From Fragilaria radians (Eukaryota > Bacillariophyta > Fragilariophyceae > Fragilariales > Fragilariaceae): a stretch of 15,301 bases of DNA. The stretch covers positions 444,398 to 459,698 of the forward strand of contig CAAAJI010000004.1 of the NCBI GenBank assembly GCA_900642245.1, read 5' to 3'. This document shows, piece after piece, positions 1 through 9,408 of this stretch (positions within the stretch are counted from its first letter, which is position 1; each line of letters opens with the position of its first letter). Under the pieces are notes generated by a model. It did no database searches. It was not told the DNA's origin and saw only the letters and a list, made by a program, of their open reading frames with translations. The position numbers and the translations under genes are program-made.

Positions 1-67
1 TCTAGTAATACTATGGCTAGTAATTGGACTGCAATGATAATTTTTCAGTTCAAGTTGAAAAGTAAAA

Positions 68-2767
68 ATGATGGCCATGTTCGATTGGCTGCGACAGCGC
101 GAAGTCAATCCCTACTCTGTCGAAAGATTGAAACTTCTTTACGCGAATCTTCTTCTTGCTGTTGACATCGCAAATGACAATACATTGGAGAGGCGACGAC
201 ACGAACAACTGCTAGAAACCCTTGAAACTGTAAGAAGTACGTCCTCGCCACTTCAAAAGCCGAGAATTGTCCGAAGCGTGGAGATACATGATGAACAAAG
301 CACTTCGAGACTAGCGACTGCGTTAAAGCTGATATCAGCTGTGCCGTCTGAAGGATGTGACCATGGAGATGCACAGGCGATGAGAGATGAAAATGTCTTG
401 GCTTGTATGGCTCATGTACAAAAACTAGAACTGCAACTTATCACTTTAATTCGTGATATCGGAGAGCTGGTAGCTTATGGTGATAAGGCAGGAAGCGCTT
501 TCCGATCTGACCCAGTTTTTGAGTATTTTTGTGAGAAATGTATATTAGGTCTTTTAGTGGAAATCGCAAAGTCCAAACCCAGTTCAGGTTCTAATCTCCA
601 TGCAATCACATGGAGCCCCAAAGTAAAAGCTGAAATTATGAGAGCTATATCTCTACTTCTTTCCAACGCCCAAGATGAACCTTCATTATACTATCTTCTT
701 TCAAGGAATTACATCAATGAATTGATCACGTTCATGATTCCTCTTCGTCAATGGACTGACTCAGCGTTAGAAATCATGATTCCTCCTTATGTCAAGCTCT
801 TGAAAAGTCTTGTACAGCACGTAGCGGCCTCTCCTGGAGACATCTATCCTTTCTTGAAATATGGTGATCACTTTCCAATATTGTCATCATCCATTGACGT
901 GGCAATATTTCAACGAACCGATGCCACATCAAGATCCGTTTGCTTAACTTCAATCGTCTTGCTTTTTCATATCACCCACCCTCATATAAGGGAATGTATG
1001 AGTACTTCAGAGAGCCAGATGCAAGCATTGACCTCGTTTGTCTGCACTAGATTGATCGATCGCTACAATCAAATGGGGAAGTTAGTCATGGGCCCCGTTG
1101 TTGACCACGTTCGTTGTAATGCAATGCAAATTCAGCTAACTGACTTAAGAAATCAAATTCAATTTTTAAACGAGTTACTGCAGTCCGGGATGCAAGCTTT
1201 TAATGTTCATTTCTGCGAAGCCTTTCTAAGAACGGTAGTTTCAGTCCTTCTCGAAAACATCCTGCCGCAGAAAAGCCGTCAATTTATTTCCGTTGGAATT
1301 GCTGATATGGATGTGATTCCCGAGCCAGAAGGGCTAGCACAGGTAGCGGTATTTTTCTTGGTACAATTTTGGTCAATATCCTTTCCACCACTTGCACGTA
1401 TGTTGGCAGTCTCACTATTCCATCCAAACTCCACAACCTTATGGAAGATGCCGAAGTACAACGCCATTCATGTAGAGTATGCTCTGACTCGCGAGCTCAA
1501 TTCCATAGCCCAGAGTTCTGATGGGGAATACATGGATAATCCGTATCGACTGGAAATATTGAACCTCTTGTCCGGACAGCGTGGAGAATGGAGATTTATT
1601 CCTGCAAGTATGTTAATAGAGGGAGCTCTTGCATCTGCCGCAGTAGGATTGCAGCTTTTTGTCAACTTTGGTTTGCTTCCAAAAGATTTGACAGTCGGAT
1701 GCCCAGAGTCTCTGATTGATCAAGCCCTAAGCAATTTTATCCTTCGAAAACAGATGACCAGATCAGCTGTGGTCGCATTGGCGCTAGAAAGAGCAAGTGT
1801 TACTATCGTGTGTATCATGTCTCAGCTTCTTCGCATGAATAGCTTTAAAGATGTAGAATCGTGTTCCCTATTCCATGCAATGTCCAACGCCCATAAACAT
1901 TTTTGTGAACAAGCTATGGAAGGACGAAAAAAGGCTGGTGTTTCGGATCTTTTTCTTGACCTCACTCAAGCCTCTATTCGAAGTCGATTTCCAAAGGTTT
2001 CAAACAGTAATGGAAAACAGATGATACATGGATTTAAGTTGGAAAATCTCGCTTTTCGTTTTTATCTGATGAATCCCACTATTCTCATTCGCCGAGTAAG
2101 GACTATTGGATCCAATGATGTTGAAGATTGCCGCTTTGCCATTCAAATGGCTATTCTCCTTAGAGCGACCCTACGAGTATCTCTAGAACCAGCTAATTTT
2201 CCAAAGATTAGTGAAGGGAATCTTTCATTATCAACAGATTGGGCAGACGACTTGCTCCTAAGGATTGGCGACTTGTATGAAAAACCTGTTGTAGGAACTG
2301 ACCTTGACCTGCGAGGCCGGATGGCATTTCATTTTCAGACTATGGGAAAGTCTAAAAGTTCTTCTAGCAAGCTTTCGTCGCCTTCCCATGCTATTCTACG
2401 CCCTGCTTATCGTCTGTTTTTGGTACTTGACCCCACAGATATATTTGTTGTGCAAGTAGTGGGAGGTCAAGAATCAGTTCGTGGAACAATCGTTTGTGGA
2501 GTTTCGCTGAGAAAGATTATTGCCTTTGCGAATGATGAGGAATGGCTGCATTTGGCGATTCGTAACATGGATGATGTCGGATCCTTGATCAAAAATGGGA
2601 ATATGGCATTACACTTTGACAACACTGGAACTTCGCTCATTGTCAAGCAATACCTGGAGCGCTCTCAGAGTATCATGAGACAACAACTTAAGGACCAAAT
2701 CGACGACCTATTTAATGAAAGATTTTGTTCCGATCGAGAGAATCAGATTGAACTTCCTATTGAATGA
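68..2767 (+). CDS. CLEC16A/GOP-1/Ema-family protein with FPL domain, single exon
   Basis: The 899-residue protein matches the CLEC16A (animals), Ema (fly) and GOP-1 (worm) family, which acts at endosomes and lysosomes in membrane traffic, autophagy and mitophagy; human CLEC16A is also described as a ubiquitin-ligase-type factor. Seen in the sequence: an N-terminal helix (residues about 17-30, VERLKLLYANLL), then the FPL region at about 122-303, with LVAYGDK, VFEYFCEK and the diagnostic SLYYLLSRNYINELI (206-220) followed by YVKLLKSL. The C-terminal block at about 774-870 (YRLFLVLDPTDIFVVQ, then a strand-rich stretch) resembles the conserved CLEC16A PH-like segment. Residues 40-118 are a low-conservation insertion before FPL. 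The length is near the family's usual 900-1050 aa, and the long disordered tail of vertebrate CLEC16A is absent. An in-frame TGA at 56-58 fixes the start among ATG codons at 68, 71 and 77. No intron is needed. Family assignment is from remembered motifs. Confidence 0.88.
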   Translation: MMAMFDWLRQREVNPYSVERLKLLYANLLLAVDIANDNTLERRRHEQLLETLETVRSTSSPLQKPRIVRSVEIHDEQSTSRLATALKLISAVPSEGCDHGDAQAMRDENVLACMAHVQKLELQLITLIRDIGELVAYGDKAGSAFRSDPVFEYFCEKCILGLLVEIAKSKPSSGSNLHAITWSPKVKAEIMRAISLLLSNAQDEPSLYYLLSRNYINELITFMIPLRQWTDSALEIMIPPYVKLLKSLVQHVAASPGDIYPFLKYGDHFPILSSSIDVAIFQRTDATSRSVCLTSIVLLFHITHPHIRECMSTSESQMQALTSFVCTRLIDRYNQMGKLVMGPVVDHVRCNAMQIQLTDLRNQIQFLNELLQSGMQAFNVHFCEAFLRTVVSVLLENILPQKSRQFISVGIADMDVIPEPEGLAQVAVFFLVQFWSISFPPLARMLAVSLFHPNSTTLWKMPKYNAIHVEYALTRELNSIAQSSDGEYMDNPYRLEILNLLSGQRGEWRFIPASMLIEGALASAAVGLQLFVNFGLLPKDLTVGCPESLIDQALSNFILRKQMTRSAVVALALERASVTIVCIMSQLLRMNSFKDVESCSLFHAMSNAHKHFCEQAMEGRKKAGVSDLFLDLTQASIRSRFPKVSNSNGKQMIHGFKLENLAFRFYLMNPTILIRRVRTIGSNDVEDCRFAIQMAILLRATLRVSLEPANFPKISEGNLSLSTDWADDLLLRIGDLYEKPVVGTDLDLRGRMAFHFQTMGKSKSSSSKLSSPSHAILRPAYRLFLVLDPTDIFVVQVVGGQESVRGTIVCGVSLRKIIAFANDEEWLHLAIRNMDDVGSLIKNGNMALHFDNTGTSLIVKQYLERSQSIMRQQLKDQIDDLFNERFCSDRENQIELPIE

Positions 2768-2887
2768 AACTTCATTGGTGAGAGTAATGCCTCGATTTCA
2801 ATCGGTTCTGAGGAAGAAATTCGGTGATTGACCATCTAATATTCAAGCCCACACTCCTGCATATCAAAGTTAACCTTTGAGTTGGAT

Positions 2888-2906
2888 GTTAAACATTGAG
2901 TTTAAC
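2888..2906. repeat. Short perfect inverted repeat (7-bp arms)
   Basis: GTTAAAC and GTTTAAC flank a 5-nt ATTGA loop, about 120 bp beyond the stop of the CLEC16A-like gene. The position would fit a structure in the 3' untranslated region or near transcript end. The arms are short and AT-rich, so chance is a good alternative. Confidence 0.35.
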
Positions 2907-3845
2907 TTCTTGTGTTTCACGTGCTGCGACGAAGGGCGTAATAAATTATTCAATCAGTAGTATTTGAAAATCGGAATGAAAATGCTATCCCCCTCGCATT
3001 CAAATGAGGTGGCAAATTTGAGGTGACTATCCGGGCATGGATGCTTTAGAATCAGACAAACGTGTGATAAGAAGAAAGCCTTGGAGCCATACATAGGATA
3101 ACCAAAGATTTTCCATTTTGATGTACTCTTTGCTGAGGTCTACTCAGACAATTCTTGTGATCCAAGGAGTATCTCAACTTGATAATTTGCAATTGTACTT
3201 TCCTTTGACTGTGATATCTTTTCAATGATACTTCAAAACTAGGACAGAGCTGATTACTTGTCTTCCTTTTTAGATTCAAAATAAATTCTTGAGAATGAAT
3301 CCAAACATTAAGCGCACTATCCCTTGGTTTATACCATTCCAGTACCAGATGGCAGATGTGTTTAGAAATTGTTGGAAACAGTTTTGAGTTGCATCATCAA
3401 AGAGGATAATTTGATATTGCTTTGTTATTTTGACAGTAGACAGAATTGTGTGTTTTGTCTGCGGGGGACATGGTTCACATTCTAGGATAGAATGATATTG
3501 GCTCAATATTAGTGAGTGTCACAAGGCCATGGAATGGTAATTTATATTTAGGTCAATATTTTTGCTTTCTCAAAGTATAAATATAATGTCTCAATTACAG
3601 AGAAATATCAATTCAAGGCTTGTGGGTCTTAGACTTTGAGTTCTTGAATGGCAATGATAATCTCTTGTTTGGAACACTTGAAAGTACAAAAAAGCACCTA
3701 TAAAAAGTAAAAAGCAGAGGTTGTAGTACTAATGTAGAAGAGGTAAATTTTACTAATCAATGACTAGTATTCCCGAAATTTCATCCTCAACAAATTGCGT
3801 TTCTCTTCTAACTCTTTTCTTTCCACATTATCACCAAATATCTTA

Positions 3846-3967
3846 CCGAGATATTTCCTAAACAGTTAATTTCAATTTCCCCCCCGAGATATTTCCTAAA
3901 CAGTTAATTTCAATTTCCCCCCCGAGATATTTCCTAAACAGTTAATTTCCAATTCCCCCCCCCCCCC
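3846..3967. repeat. 38-bp tandem repeat, three copies, ending in a C13 run
   Basis: Units begin at 3846, 3884 and 3922, each starting CCGAGATATTTCC and ending in a C run. The first two copies are identical over 38 bp. The third differs at two positions near its end (TTCCAATTCC instead of TTCAATTTCC) and runs into 13 consecutive C residues at 3955-3967. Identity of the first two copies suggests recent duplication or homogenisation. Copy number and C-run length may be assembly-sensitive. Confidence 0.95.
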
Positions 3968-4713
3968 TTCCTCAATTGTCTCTCACATATATAATCCTAA
4001 ACATAAATTAGTTTGAATGAAATCATCAAACATCGAGTTTACCCTCCAACACGCATTTGATCGTAGCTTGTGAAGGCTATTTGACTTAGGTCAAAATGCA
4101 TAAAATAATCCTTAACACAATACCCTTAGCGCTTCACACACTCATCTAAGGTTTCAATGTGATGTGATTTGAGAAAATGTGTGGTAATCTGATCCGTCCG
4201 AAAATTGTCAAAAGTGGAGAAAATTGCATAGATGCATTTCTAGCAACCATTTATTCTGGACAACAAATAACGCTCCTTCCTTCAAATTCAACAACTCCGA
4301 CTCCTACAGTACCAATACGCCGTACCCAGACAACCATTCAAAAATGCTTTCACATATTTATCACAATTCCATTCACGATGATAAATAACGTTATGGCATA
4401 GCTGGATCTGAAATAAGGATGTATGGCCATGTCGGCACGGCATATTGGTGCCTCTTGCTTGCCTCGAATAGTGTTAGGATCTCACGGGAGAAACAAGGTA
4501 CGACAAGACGATGTTAAAGATTTCCCAATGCATCCTTTTTCGATCTATGACAATAGTACTTTTGTTTAGAAAGGTATTCTCTTCTATACTTCTAAGTACA
4601 TCAACGTCATCGTTCTTCATGCGGATGCGAAAGTGACGGACCGAGATATTAGCGACCAAAGCTTTCCAATCCTTACTTTGTAAAGATATATGGATACATC
4701 GAGGACATCCATT

Positions 4714-4758
4714 CTTTTTCCTTGAAAATATACACAGTTCTTGTGTTTCAAGGAAAAG
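4714..4758. repeat. Imperfect inverted repeat able to form a hairpin
   Basis: TTTTCCTTGAAA at 4716-4727 is exactly complementary to TTTCAAGGAAAA at 4746-4757. The pairing extends outward by a C-G pair if one T is bulged, and ACACA and TGTG stretches lie inside the loop. The arms are 12 bp with an 18-nt interior. No adjacent gene explains it. It could be a remnant of a small inverted-repeat element or a folded RNA. Confidence 0.5.
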
Positions 4759-5328
4759 ATAATGTTTTCGGTTTTTGTTTTGGTCGTCAGTCCTCAACCC
4801 TACATGTTATGTATGTTTCGTTTATCATTTTCCTTTCAGACATTGCTAACAAAACGTTACCATCCATTATTCTCACTCCCATGGAATTGCATTGGAAAGG
4901 CAGTTGAACGGTTACTTGTGATTTATCATGACGGTGTGTCACAAGGTTGATCCCCTATTCTCATACTCAGTAAAAGATACACGTATCCATCACTGTATTC
5001 CAATTGATTTCAGATTATCAAATCGAAATCGTTACATCATCGGGAAGACAGCTATAGCCAAGACTTTGAATATTGTCAATCCAAAATATGAATTTGACAC
5101 GGAATTCGAAACTTAGAGACTTGAATTGAAACAAGTTTATATTGTGTATAGATGAGAGAATACATCCGACACCACAATAACATTACTGTAGAAAATTATA
5201 GCTGAATTTTTGAATCTCTAGCCTACCATTGTGCTGCGCCTCCTAAATGAGTATCGGATTTCTGGGAGAAAGAGGGTCCCTAGGGTTTAGATTCCATTTT
5301 AACAAATTCTAATCGTAACCTTTACGTC

Positions 5329-7204
5329 CTAACCAATCGGCAAAGCTTCACCGGCTTGCTTCAGTGTTAATCCTACTAGTCCCAATACCGAAGTTGATGG
5401 CAGTTCCATCACAGCACTTGCGTCAACTTGCTGAAGATTAATCTTCCAGTTCATTTCACGGAGGCAAATATCTTCAATCACGTCTTTTAATATATCAAAT
5501 CGTAATTCTCTATCTCGAATGAAACGCTCTAGTCTTTCTTTCACTATCAGGAGGGATTCTGGATTTGCAGCAGTAATGCTTGCTTTTATTTCTGCCTTCC
5601 GAATATTATCTGATAAGTTATCAAAGTCGATGGTCAAATTTTGTTGCCGCCTAACCAAGTCAAACCAATCTAAGCATTGTGCCTCCCATAGTTCGAAATC
5701 AAGTTTCGCACACTCCTTCAAAATTGAGGATGGAATATCTACATTCTCGTTACGACCATCTGTAACGAACGCCACCTTTGCATGGCATATCGAATACAGC
5801 CTTTCGAGCTGCTGAACGAAGGAGGAAATGCGATCTTCTAAAGTTATTTTTTCCATCTCATGTATCTTGTCTTCATCACGTGGTAGTCCTTGAAAGTCTA
5901 GCAAGAGTGGTCGGATGCCGGAAGAAGTTTCAGGGCCTCCCTTACGACATAGGCAACATCTTAATCGCTTCGTGAGGCATAAAAGGCATGGGATGAGACT
6001 TTAGTTGCTTGCGCAAAATGTTGGCTAACATTGAAGACGTACCCTCAAAAGATCATTCATGGGCTGAATCTCCTCCGGCGTTAAGTATCCATCCACCACA
6101 GTCAAACGAGATTTCTTATTCTCAAGCAAACGAGCCAATTCCGTGTAGGCGAAAATACTTTTTGCCATCTTTCTTTCAAGTGTCTCAACAATCTTTTCGA
6201 TGTGCAAGGCTTCAATCAACTCTGGGGTTTCCAACAAATGTTTGAGGTCATCATCGTCCTTGTGATGAACTTTTGATTCGGGATCCTCTCGTCGATTGGA
6301 GGATATTTCCAAATATTGATTAACCATAGGCAAGGGTGGAGCTCGTTGAACTGTTTGATGAGCCTCGACGTAGGCACGAAACGGAGCTCGATATTCAGTC
6401 TTGACTAGGTAGAGTCGCTTGAGTACGACGGAATTTGCCTCGGTGGCTGCTCGAAACTGATGCAATCGCATTGGTAAATCTTTACGTATCAAGGATATTA
6501 ATATATTTGTCTGGTATTCTGCATCAAGCGACGACAAGTTTTCCAAGGAACTTGTATTTGTTATAATGAACTTGATTAAATTACGAAGTAATCTTTGTCC
6601 GGTAAGGAAAACATCATCCGCCCAAACATAATCCGGACATATGAGACGAGAAGTTTCCCAACAATCTCTACGTCTCTGAGACTTTGGAATTCGTCTACCA
6701 GTATCGTGATGAGAATCTTCAATCGACATAAAACCAGAGAGTGTTGACGATGATGATGATGAGTGTGCATTCGATTCGAATGTGTCACTCAAATTTGCAG
6801 ACGTTGCGAATCGATCTGTAGCTATTTTTTCAATTGCATCACATGAAGACTCTAATGCGTAACGCGCGAGAGGCATATTGATGTCAAATTCCTTTAAAAG
6901 GCATCGAGCCTGTGATTTTAGATCTAGCCAAGCTTGAAGCAATGCATGGACGGAACATATTGTGGCTGTTAGTTCACCTTCTAAACTCCTATACAATGCC
7001 AAATCCAATATCGTCATCAGACCGGGCTTTGCTAATAAATCTGTTGGAGGTATGTCCCACCTCAGCTTGGACAATAAGTGCTGTAACATTCCAAGCGAGA
7101 TATAAGAAATAATATGTGAAGTCCAAGGCTGTTTGTTGTAAAAATGCAATATATTTGAGACTTACCTTAGGAACTTTGTACACCGTTCGCCCAAAGCGCT
7201 CCAT
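5329..7204 (-). CDS. Three-exon gene, candidate augmin subunit 4 (HAUS4/AUG4-like), about 562 aa
   Basis: Exons are 7204-7166, 7080-6043 and 5940-5329. Intron 1 (85 bp) has donor AAG|GTAAGT and acceptor TTACAG. Intron 2 (102 bp) has donor AGG|GTACGT and acceptor GTAAG. Both are phase 0 and join the frames without a stop. The ATG at 7204 follows an in-frame TGA two codons upstream. The protein is largely helical, with a Ser run at 120-125 and probable coiled coils in the second half. From remembered plant AUG4 and human HAUS4, landmarks appear in the same order: an early Lys-Pro (31-32), Pro-x-Tyr-Val-Trp (162-166), a helix with Trp444 and Cys447, Pro-Glu-Ser (486-488), and a C-terminal Trp524 helix ending near QQV (529-531). 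Augmin recruits gamma-tubulin to spindle microtubules for branching nucleation. The protein is longer than usual for AUG4 (about 360-430 aa). Gene structure is well supported; the family call is tentative, and a lineage-specific coiled-coil protein is the alternative. Confidence 0.75.
5941..6042 (-). other. Intron 2 of the HAUS4-like gene
   Basis: The donor GTACGT lies at 6042-6037 and the acceptor AG at 5942-5941, giving 102 bp, phase 0. Without splicing the upstream frame hits TAG within four codons of the donor. With splicing the protein reads DLLR then GGPETSS and stays open for 203 more residues. Confidence 0.8.
7081..7165 (-). other. Intron 1 of the HAUS4-like gene
   Basis: This is an 85-bp intron with a consensus donor (GTAAGT, 7165-7160) and acceptor TTACAG ending at 7081, phase 0. 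It joins MERFGRTVYKVPK to HLLSKLRWDIPP. The alternative is an unspliced start at the ATG at 7149, which lies inside this intron. The near-perfect donor makes the spliced model more likely. Confidence 0.75.
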
Positions 7205-7328
7205 ACATCACAATATTTAGAGATGTCACGTAGATAAGATAAAAGTGAAAACTAAATATAAACCAAAAGGCTAAAGATGTGTCATAATGAAAACAAACTG
7301 GATACTGGGAATAATGATACCAGTTAGA

Positions 7329-7943
7329 TTAGTTCAAGAAGAATGAGTGAGACATGGGACACATTTCACGCTGCTGAAGTGAAGTCACCGAAGGTTCAAT
7401 GATCTGGATTTTACTCATCATTGGTAGCCTTGTATTTTTTCTGACCTTTGTCATGAGATTTGGATCCCTTGAAAAGTCAGTCTCTTTGATATTCTTTCTT
7501 GCATGATAGGAGATGTGATTAAGAAACCATTTCCTTGTTTGACTCATCTTCTCATCTACTTACGAAAACGAAAGGTAAAAGAGTGCATCAACACTGATGT
7601 TTTCTTCTCCTTTCATATACAGCAACGTAATTTCATATTCTTTCATTATATTTGGCTTGCCTGATGAATGAGGTCATGTTCAGTCTGGACTGTGTACGTG
7701 ATATCGAATTTGCCCCATTAATATAGGGATTTTTACCCTGGACAATGAGAATCTGGTTTTTAAGAAACAAATGCTACATCAATGATAACTATTCTTCCCT
7801 TGAAATGGGCACATATTCCTCATGCATTGGGATAATGTTTCTCCTTTGAGTACCAATCAAAAAGCTAATTCTCTCTACATAAAGGAAATTATTCCATACA
7901 TGTGGTAATACAATACAAATATTTATAGATCTCACAACGTTTC
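7329..7943 (-). mobile_element. Decayed Ty3/gypsy retrotransposon relic (RT end, RNase H, linker)
   Basis: Read on the minus strand in one frame, landmarks of a Ty3/gypsy polymerase appear in order. VLYYHMYG (around 7916-7893, codons for YYHMY at 7910-7896) resembles the FLGxVxYYRDMW block at the end of reverse transcriptase. ILMGQIRYHVHS followed by PHSSGKPNI resembles the RNase H segment that normally reads GQxIxVHTDHKNLT. LLYMKGEENISVDAL (about 7625-7581) resembles the RNase H end GENNxxADALSRL. An open linker of 73 codons follows to 7329. Several in-frame stops interrupt it and about 80 residues seem missing between the RT and RNase H blocks. Motifs are from memory. No LTRs or integrase were found, and the element's limits are unknown. 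Confidence 0.6.
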
Positions 7944-8557
7944 ATGTGCATTGTCATCTTTCAGCTATAATTTCTGATTAGGAAAATTGACAGATTTGCC
8001 ATAGCAGTCTGATGTTCTTGAAATCATGGTATAAGGAGTAGGTTTTGAGTAATTGTAGTCATTTGGCGCACTGTGATACAAACTGCATCAGAGTCTTCTG
8101 TGCGGCCCACAAGCACAAATTTTTACTGCTGTCCCATCTAATAATACCGTAAGGCTCATTTCGTTGGTATTCCGACTGCTGATATCATAAGGGACATCAA
8201 TCTCTCATTTTTTTTCCTTTTGTGGATTTTGGGTGGAAAAATGGGATTGGCAGTGCATCCAACCTTTGGACAAGCCATGAGATTGGTTTGGAGAGGTATA
8301 TCATTGTTTTTGAGGTCATGATCAGTGTGTTGTATGTCAAGCAATAGCAGGCAAGCAATAGGGAAACAAAATTGCCGCATCTGCATTACAGTGTTTTTTC
8401 TTCAATTTACGTTCAGTATGAAAAGATACTGTATTACACATATGGAGGATACGTAACTTTGGGAAAAAATCTCTCCCCCAAGGAGACAAATCCAAGGGCT
8501 TCAAAAACACGAGGAACCCATCGCATCATCATCAATTGAACAAAACTATCGACAACT
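7944..8557. other. Intergenic stretch upstream of the plastid-protein gene
   Basis: No gene is supported. A 76-codon minus-strand frame at 8386-8156 has two CxxxC-like cysteines but no recognised motif. This stretch could be the more eroded 5' part of the gypsy relic that ends at about 7943, but I could not find reverse transcriptase or protease motifs in it. The last 100 bp should hold the promoter and 5' leader of the gene starting at 8558. No clear TATA box or other element is evident. Confidence 0.5.
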
Positions 8558-9408
8558 ATGTTGACGAAGGTTTTTATTTTATCACTTTACGTTGTGACTA
8601 TACAATCATTTTCTTCGTTCCACTCGTATCGATCGGTGGTGGACAGCTGCAGGTCAAAGTCAATTATTTGTGCGGCAAAGAAGGTTCGTCGAAAGCGCAA
8701 GACTGATGACGAAAGTAACAACGACAAGTCTTCTTCGTCGTCATCATTCGATGATAATAGTGGATCGTATGACTTCCAAGAGAATATGGACTTACCTGAT
8801 TTTGAGGTTGCTCGAAAGGATTCGGGAGTCAATTCAGAAGTGGAATCTCGACAGGGATTGTCCTCCGATAAACTACGTAGTATTCGATCCTCCCAAATGG
8901 GATCTCCCAAGCCCTTATCTAGTGTATCGGATTTGTTAAAGGATCGATCACTAGAAGCAGCATTTCAGTTTGACGAACCAGTCGAGGCAGATCCACTCCC
9001 AAGTCTCTCTGATTTTACCAAGGCAGCAAAAACAAAGGATGTAGCGACAGTGGTGATTGAAAGTAAAGCAGAACGAAAAAAGAAAGCTTTGAGTAAAAAG
9101 ATGGAAGAAGAGAAAGAGGGAGTAAACTTCTTTTCATTTTTGGGATCCAAAAGTGACGAAAGCGATGGCGAAGTTGAAGATGTTAATTTTGTTAAGGTTC
9201 GTAGAATTCAACGATACGACATGAATGAACTTTGTGTTTGCCTCACTTTTTATCTCATTGTGACAATATGCAGCTCCTTGAACGTGGGACTTGGGCTTGT
9301 ATTTATATCCTTGTTGCCTGGGAAGTTTATCTAAATTCTCCTTTCTTTCAAAGAGCTGCTCCGATGGCACCTTTATTGTTTAACACATTGCCAGACAGTG
9401 TACCTTAA
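8558..9408 (+). CDS. Predicted plastid-targeted single-pass membrane protein, two exons, 257 aa
   Basis: Exons are 8558-9196 (213 codons) and 9274-9408 (44 residues plus stop), with a 77-bp phase-0 intron. Residues 1-17 form a signal-peptide-like hydrophobic segment. A Ser-Phe junction (IQS then FSSF) and a Ser/Arg/Lys-rich stretch (KKVRRKRK near 41-48) follow, matching the bipartite plastid presequence layout of diatoms. The middle is hydrophilic and low in complexity (Ser and Asp runs), with a Lys-rich helix at about 168-185 and NFFSFLGS. The spliced C-terminus, LLERGTWACIYILVAWEVYL then NSPFFQRAAPMAP, contains one membrane helix and a compact tail that looks conserved rather than random. 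I do not recognise a named family and give no biochemical function. Localisation is inferred from sequence features only. Confidence 0.75.
9197..9273 (+). other. 77-bp intron of the plastid-protein gene
   Basis: The donor is AAG|GTTCGT (non-optimal at +3) and the acceptor AATATGCAG, with a T-rich tract before it. It contains no in-frame stop. If retained, the frame continues, shifts relative to exon 2 and ends at 9334, giving a 258-residue protein with a different hydrophobic tail. Splicing is preferred because the exon 2 frame encodes a coherent membrane helix and tail ending at TAA 9406-9408. Confidence 0.65.

Larger units (their letters stand above)
2768..5328. other. Gene-poor intergenic stretch (2.56 kb)
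   Basis: No gene is supported here. Open frames of 60-107 codons occur on both strands, but none has a recognisable motif and most depend on non-ATG starts. The longest is 4797-4474 on the minus strand (107 codons, TTG start, with one CPRC motif). It reads somewhat like protein but matches nothing I know. The stretch contains the 38-bp tandem repeat, a C13 tract and two inverted repeats listed separately. Eroded transposon sequence is possible, but I could not identify a domain. Confidence 0.6.

Noticed and set aside
3052..3506. Two adjacent minus-strand frames of about 75 codons, possibly transposon-derived
   Set aside because: All three minus frames were read through and no reverse transcriptase, integrase or transposase motif could be defended.
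4177..4401. 74-codon plus-strand ORF beginning MCGNLIRPK
   Set aside because: It is short, has Thr/Pro low complexity, no domain, and lies in a gene-poor AT-rich stretch.
4474..4797. 107-codon minus-strand open frame with a CPRC motif
   Set aside because: It needs a TTG start, has no recognisable domain and overlaps an inverted repeat. No splice partner was found, so it was not called as a gene.
7087..7149. Alternative unspliced start MHFYNKQPW for the HAUS4-like gene
   Set aside because: The ATG lies within a sequence bounded by a consensus GTAAGT donor and a TTACAG acceptor in matching phase, and the spliced model has its own well-defined ATG at 7204.
8156..8386. 76-codon minus-strand ORF with several cysteines
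   Set aside because: Spacing does not fit a zinc knuckle, and it is out of frame with the gypsy relic. No family recognised.
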